Positions 5,957 to 8,707 of a DNA stretch of 8,707 bases are shown piece by piece. The first letter of the stretch is position 1. The number at the start of each line of letters is the position of its first letter. Both the position numbers and the translations under genes were made by a program. The DNA is from Oscillatoria sp. Prado101 (GTDB lineage Bacteria; Cyanobacteriota; Cyanobacteriia; Cyanobacteriales; Oscillatoriaceae). The stretch is taken from the NCBI GenBank assembly GCA_025454445.1, contig JALOOK010000161.1, positions 1 to 8,707 on the forward strand, in the 5' to 3' direction. Below the pieces are notes generated by a model, which ran no database searches, was not told where the DNA came from, and saw only the letters and a program-made list of their open reading frames with translations.

Positions 5957-7672
5957 TTAAGAGCGCAGCCGGATGAACAGATCGGCGGTGAGGACGCCTT
6001 TGTCGCCACCGGCACTGCTAATGCCGATACCGCGCAAATGTTTGAATGCCCCTGACCGCTGCACCAGCCTCAGCAGAGGCAACTGGCGCTCTAAAATCGG
6101 TTGAGTGGCTTCCCAGTCAAAATAGGCATAGCCGTAATTGGGTCGGGGCAGAGCCGAAATGGCTTCCTGAAAGGGAAGGGCGGCGAGTGCGCTTCCCCCC
6201 TTGCCGGCTGCCAGGGCTTTTTCCATTGCGGCAATTGAGGAGGCGAAAATCTCGTAATTGCCCGCCCGAGCCCTCACTCCGAGCACCTGAGCTACCAGCT
6301 GGGGCGATTTCGATTTTTGCCCGCCGGCATCCGAGGCGCTCAGTTTAGTCCAAGCGGTAACCTGCTGGCTCCCCAGGGTGAGAGCACCAGCGCTCAACCC
6401 CTGACTGCGGGCGATCTCGTCGAGACGCTCAACGCTCTTGGCCAGTTCTGGGGTGGTTTGGGCGACAAAAATCCAGTCGGAGGTGCCATCTGGGCGGTTT
6501 GGCAGCAATCCCAGGGCGTACTCTCCTCTAACGCCCTCAAATATATCCTGCGCCAGGTCGATTCCCCAGCGCTCCCCGAGGGCGGTGAGGGATTGGCTAA
6601 GCAGTTTTTTGAGCAGCCCCTCTCCGGAAATGCTGGTGTCCAGTTGCTGCCACAGCCCGCGCAAATCCGAGCCGGCTGCTAGCAGCGCCACTGACTCTGG
6701 GGCGTATTGCAATGCTCCCACAGGCTCGGACAAGCTCGGAGCCGCCGGTGCCGGCAAGTCGGGGATCAGCACCGCTGTGTGCGCCAGCAACCCCTGCCGG
6801 TTCAATCCTGCAGCCAGGGCTATATTGGGCGACTGGGCAGAGGTGACAGCAGACGGGTTAACTTCCAGGCTGTTACCTGTCAGGGCCGCAAGCTGGGAGA
6901 GATTGAGGAAGGCCACACCAATGCGAGGCTGATCCAGCCGGTTCAAAGCCAGCTGGTAGGAACTGGAACTGTTCAGGTTTAAGTTGGGCGCTGCGACGTT
7001 ATTGATCGCGTCGCGCAGCACTTTGGGGTGATTGGCAAACAGGACAAATTGGTCGGCTACCACTGCTGTGGCCAGAGAGCTGGCTGGCAGGACATCTCGG
7101 ACAGATGTCCCTGGGGCGGCGGTTGCGCCGGCACTGCTGTAGATTAGGGTGACACCTCGGTAGGGCTCAAAGACCAAATCTTTGCCGGCACTGGCTTTGT
7201 TTCCCCAAAACAGCTGCAAAAATTCTCGGCTGCGGGAGCTATCTCGCGTGGACAGGGCCAGGATATACCCTGGCTGCATGCCGTTTTCCGGATTCCGGTC
7301 TATGTCTGTGGAGGTGCAAGCTGCGGTAATTTCTTCCCCCAGCCAGGGTTGGACATCTTTGTTGTAGTCCAAACCGGCAAGCCCCAGCAAGTTTTGTTTG
7401 AGTTGCTCGAGTTCAGCACGCTCACGCCGGCGCTGGGAAGGTGACGCCAGCAATTCGGATAGCGCCTCGAGCCGGTCTGGATTGACGAGCAAAGACACCA
7501 TAGCCGGTGCGCCCGAAGGCACAAACATCGCTGCAGCTGGGCTGGCTGTCACTCCGCCCCGCAAAAGCGCCAGCGGACTGTTCGCTGTCAGCCAGTAAAA
7601 GCCACCGGCACCAATTAACAGCAGCACCAGCACGCCGGCTGCCAAGATAGAAAAAAACGATCTGGGTTTCAT
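5957..7672 (-). CDS. DUF3352-type membrane-anchored protein of unknown function
   Basis: The 571-residue product begins MKPRSFF and has one hydrophobic segment at about residues 5-28 (SFFSILAAGVLVLLLIGAGG), a signal anchor or uncleaved signal peptide that places the rest outside the cytoplasm. The remainder is a long soluble region beginning near TASPAAAMFVPSGAPAMVSLLVNPDRL, with two similar-looking halves. It matches the pattern I know for the DUF3352 family (conserved in cyanobacteria, function unknown): an early P-x-x-AP-x-M-V-x-LLVNP motif, the WLG-x-E segment and a closing G-x-LTADLFIRL. No catalytic motif is apparent. The ATG at 7672 is preferred over the upstream ATG at 7699 because AGAGGGG precedes it by 7 nt and nothing comparable precedes the other. 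The gene stands alone on the minus strand, convergent with PBP2. The family assignment is from memory of the sequence pattern. Confidence 0.82.
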   Translation of the reverse strand: MKPRSFFSILAAGVLVLLLIGAGGFYWLTANSPLALLRGGVTASPAAAMFVPSGAPAMVSLLVNPDRLEALSELLASPSQRRRERAELEQLKQNLLGLAGLDYNKDVQPWLGEEITAACTSTDIDRNPENGMQPGYILALSTRDSSRSREFLQLFWGNKASAGKDLVFEPYRGVTLIYSSAGATAAPGTSVRDVLPASSLATAVVADQFVLFANHPKVLRDAINNVAAPNLNLNSSSSYQLALNRLDQPRIGVAFLNLSQLAALTGNSLEVNPSAVTSAQSPNIALAAGLNRQGLLAHTAVLIPDLPAPAAPSLSEPVGALQYAPESVALLAAGSDLRGLWQQLDTSISGEGLLKKLLSQSLTALGERWGIDLAQDIFEGVRGEYALGLLPNRPDGTSDWIFVAQTTPELAKSVERLDEIARSQGLSAGALTLGSQQVTAWTKLSASDAGGQKSKSPQLVAQVLGVRARAGNYEIFASSIAAMEKALAAGKGGSALAALPFQEAISALPRPNYGYAYFDWEATQPILERQLPLLRLVQRSGAFKHLRGIGISSAGGDKGVLTADLFIRLRS

Positions 7673-7679
7673 CGCTGAT

Positions 7680-7686
7680 CCCCTCT
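7680..7686 (-). promoter_or_regulatory. Ribosome binding site of the DUF3352 gene
   Basis: On the minus strand AGAGGGG ends 7 nt before the ATG at 7672-7670. It selects this start over the in-frame ATG nine codons upstream. Confidence 0.6.
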
Positions 7687-7706
7687 GCCAGAGGTTCATT
7701 TTTGGC

Positions 7707-7759
7707 CAATATTGGTGGCCCTAGGGAGTCGTTTTGCCCCGGCGCTGCCACCAATATTG
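7707..7759. repeat. 13-bp inverted repeat in the DUF3352 upstream region
   Basis: CAATATTGGTGGC (7707-7719) is perfectly complementary to GCCACCAATATTG (7747-7759) with 27 nt between. Each arm also contains the small palindrome CAATATTG. It sits 35-87 bp upstream of the preferred start codon, so it could be a paired operator or a hairpin in the 5' leader. No known regulator site is recognised, and only weak promoter hexamers are visible beyond it on the minus strand. Confidence 0.6.
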
Positions 7760-8013
7760 ACAATTATCTCGGATTTGGGGGCACCTTCCCATTGGGCATC
7801 ATCGCCAGATCGCATCATCGCATCGGGCATTGGCTTTCCCCTAAGACCTGAAATTTAATACCTTAAACCTAACTCCTGAAGATTTATCGCCTGTTATACA
7901 CGCGCCGGGAAAGTCCGAAATTTGGCCAAGGCTTAACGGGCGATGTGGCAGATTTACGCGGCGTATAAACAGCCGCAGATGATTGCTGTGAGAGCGGAGA
8001 GATGTAGGTGATG
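7760..8013. other. Non-coding stretch upstream of the DUF3352 gene
   Basis: No convincing frame is seen on either strand. Around 7880-7980 there is a loose, imperfect inverted similarity (CCTGTTATACACGCGCC against GGCGTATAAACAGCC), and 7795-7835 has short CATC/CGCATC repetitions. Both are too degenerate to name. The DUF3352 promoter is expected here, but I cannot pick it out. Confidence 0.4.
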
Positions 8014-8224
8014 CCGGTTTGACTCCTCCCGCGCAGCCCAAACAGACCAAAGAAACCGGGTTTCTTGTGCGGAGTTACGTCAAAAAGAGCTAATTCCTGC
8101 AAAAGAAACCCGGTTTCTAACCCACCCACGACACAAAGAAACTGGCTTTCTAGTGCGGTGGAAGGTCAAAAAGAGTTAAGTCCCGCAAAAGAAACCCGGT
8201 TTGACGCCCCCCGCGCAGCCCAAA
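8014..8224. repeat. Degenerate tandem repeat array, 86-bp period, built on AGAAACCCGGTTTCT palindromes
   Basis: Block B at 8048-8116 recurs at 8134-8202 with a constant 86-bp offset; both contain GTCAAAAAGAG and end GCAAAAGAAACCCGGTTT. A 29-bp block A at 8014-8042 (starting CCGGTTTGAC, ending GCGCAGCCCAAA) recurs at 8196-8224 with two mismatches. The order is A-B-B-A. Within the B blocks, AGAAACCCGGTTTCT-type near-palindromes occur at about 8052-8065, 8104-8118, 8138-8151 and 8190-8202. I recall this palindrome as common in filamentous cyanobacteria. Open frames across it on both strands are artefacts of the repeat. Confidence 0.8.
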
Positions 8225-8648
8225 GGGCCCAATTTGTTACTCGCTGCTCTCGACATCACATATAATAACTTTTGGTATTGAGATATAGCGGTTCTCAGTT
8301 GGATGTACGTGAGGCCCATAAACAAAATTTCGTATAATCGGTGTGCCCCCGGCACTACCGAGTTTATCCATAGCACACTAATCTGAGCAAAGCTATAAAA
8401 TTCCCAAAAAATATGTACATAGGTAATGCCTAATTAACTGCAATATCAACCCCTCACCGGCACTGTCTCGCGCCCAGGAGACGGGATGCAGGTGGCGATA
8501 GATGCGCGAGTGTAAGCTTGCCAGAAGCTCGCTATTGGCGTGCTGGAAGGAGCAAAGGTTATTATTATTGACCCCTGATTGGATGGGGTTTATCAGATTA
8601 CCACAACTCAAGTTGCTACCTACAAGTCTCAGCATCCAGATCCCGCCA
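8225..8648. other. Gene-poor terminal stretch with a possible decayed coding trace
   Basis: No intact gene is seen. TATAAT occurs at 8333-8338 without a good -35. In one plus-strand frame, ATG at 8486 leads to MQVAIDARV, a TAA at 8513, ACQKLAIGVLEGAKVIIIDP, a TGA, then LDGVYQITTTQVATYKSQHP. This looks protein-like between stops and may be a gene remnant, but I recognise no family. No tRNA or rRNA signature is visible. Confidence 0.3.
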
Positions 8649-8650
8649 CC

Positions 8651-8669
8651 CCCCCCTAAAAAAGGGGGG
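8651..8669. repeat. C6/G6 hairpin near the window end
   Basis: CCCCCCTAAAAAAGGGGGG forms a short GC stem with an A-rich loop, followed on the plus strand by CTTTGAG. It resembles intergenic hairpins common in cyanobacteria and might act as a weak terminator, but no gene in the window clearly ends at it. Confidence 0.5.
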
Positions 8670-8707
8670 CTTTGAGAATGGCAACGACACCTTAACTGGC
8701 GGTGCCG

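Noticed and set aside
8014..8224. CRISPR array
   Set aside because: There are only two long copies of unequal similarity, the spacing segments are themselves repeated, and no uniform short repeats with unique spacers or cas genes are present.
8170..8380. Small minus-strand open frames in the repeat array and its flank
   Set aside because: They share the peptide GCAGGVKP because they translate the same 29-bp repeat block; this is repeat sequence, not a gene family.

Overview
The window reads as chromosome of a cyanobacterium, most likely a filamentous one. The evidence is a FtsQ–FtsZ pair of cyanobacterial type (FtsZ has a ~60-residue N-terminal extension and ends in a LDIPEFLQRRR tail), a DUF3352-type protein, two copies of the HIP1 octamer GCGATCGC, and intergenic repeat types that I recall from filamentous cyanobacteria. 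The genus assignment is inference only.

Layout. Positions 3-701 hold the 3' part of ftsQ, and 871-2142 hold ftsZ. Together they form a cell-division pair, with a promoter-like region carrying 10-bp phased repeats between them. A heptamer-built hairpin follows ftsZ, then a ~450-bp gene-free stretch with a double-hairpin repeat. Positions 2657-3483 hold a thiD gene (HMP/HMP-P kinase, thiamine synthesis) broken by one nonsense codon and two +1 shifts. A penicillin-binding protein 2 gene (mrdA type) runs from 3759 to 5561, preceded by a 25-codon open frame that overlaps its start region. The PBP2 gene converges on a minus-strand DUF3352 gene (5957-7672). The space between them holds a 124-bp MITE-like element with an 8-bp target duplication and a perfect 19-bp inverted repeat followed by T's. 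The last kilobase has no convincing gene but carries a tandem repeat of 86-bp period.

Functionally, ftsQ and ftsZ act in septum formation and PBP2 in peptidoglycan cross-linking, so the locus is mainly about the cell envelope and division. The broken thiD is unrelated by pathway. I see no phage, CRISPR, toxin-antitoxin or biosynthetic cluster and no clear new multi-gene system. The unusual content is the decayed thiD, the small mobile element, the possible leader peptide, and the variety of palindromic repeats, with a different one in nearly every intergenic gap.
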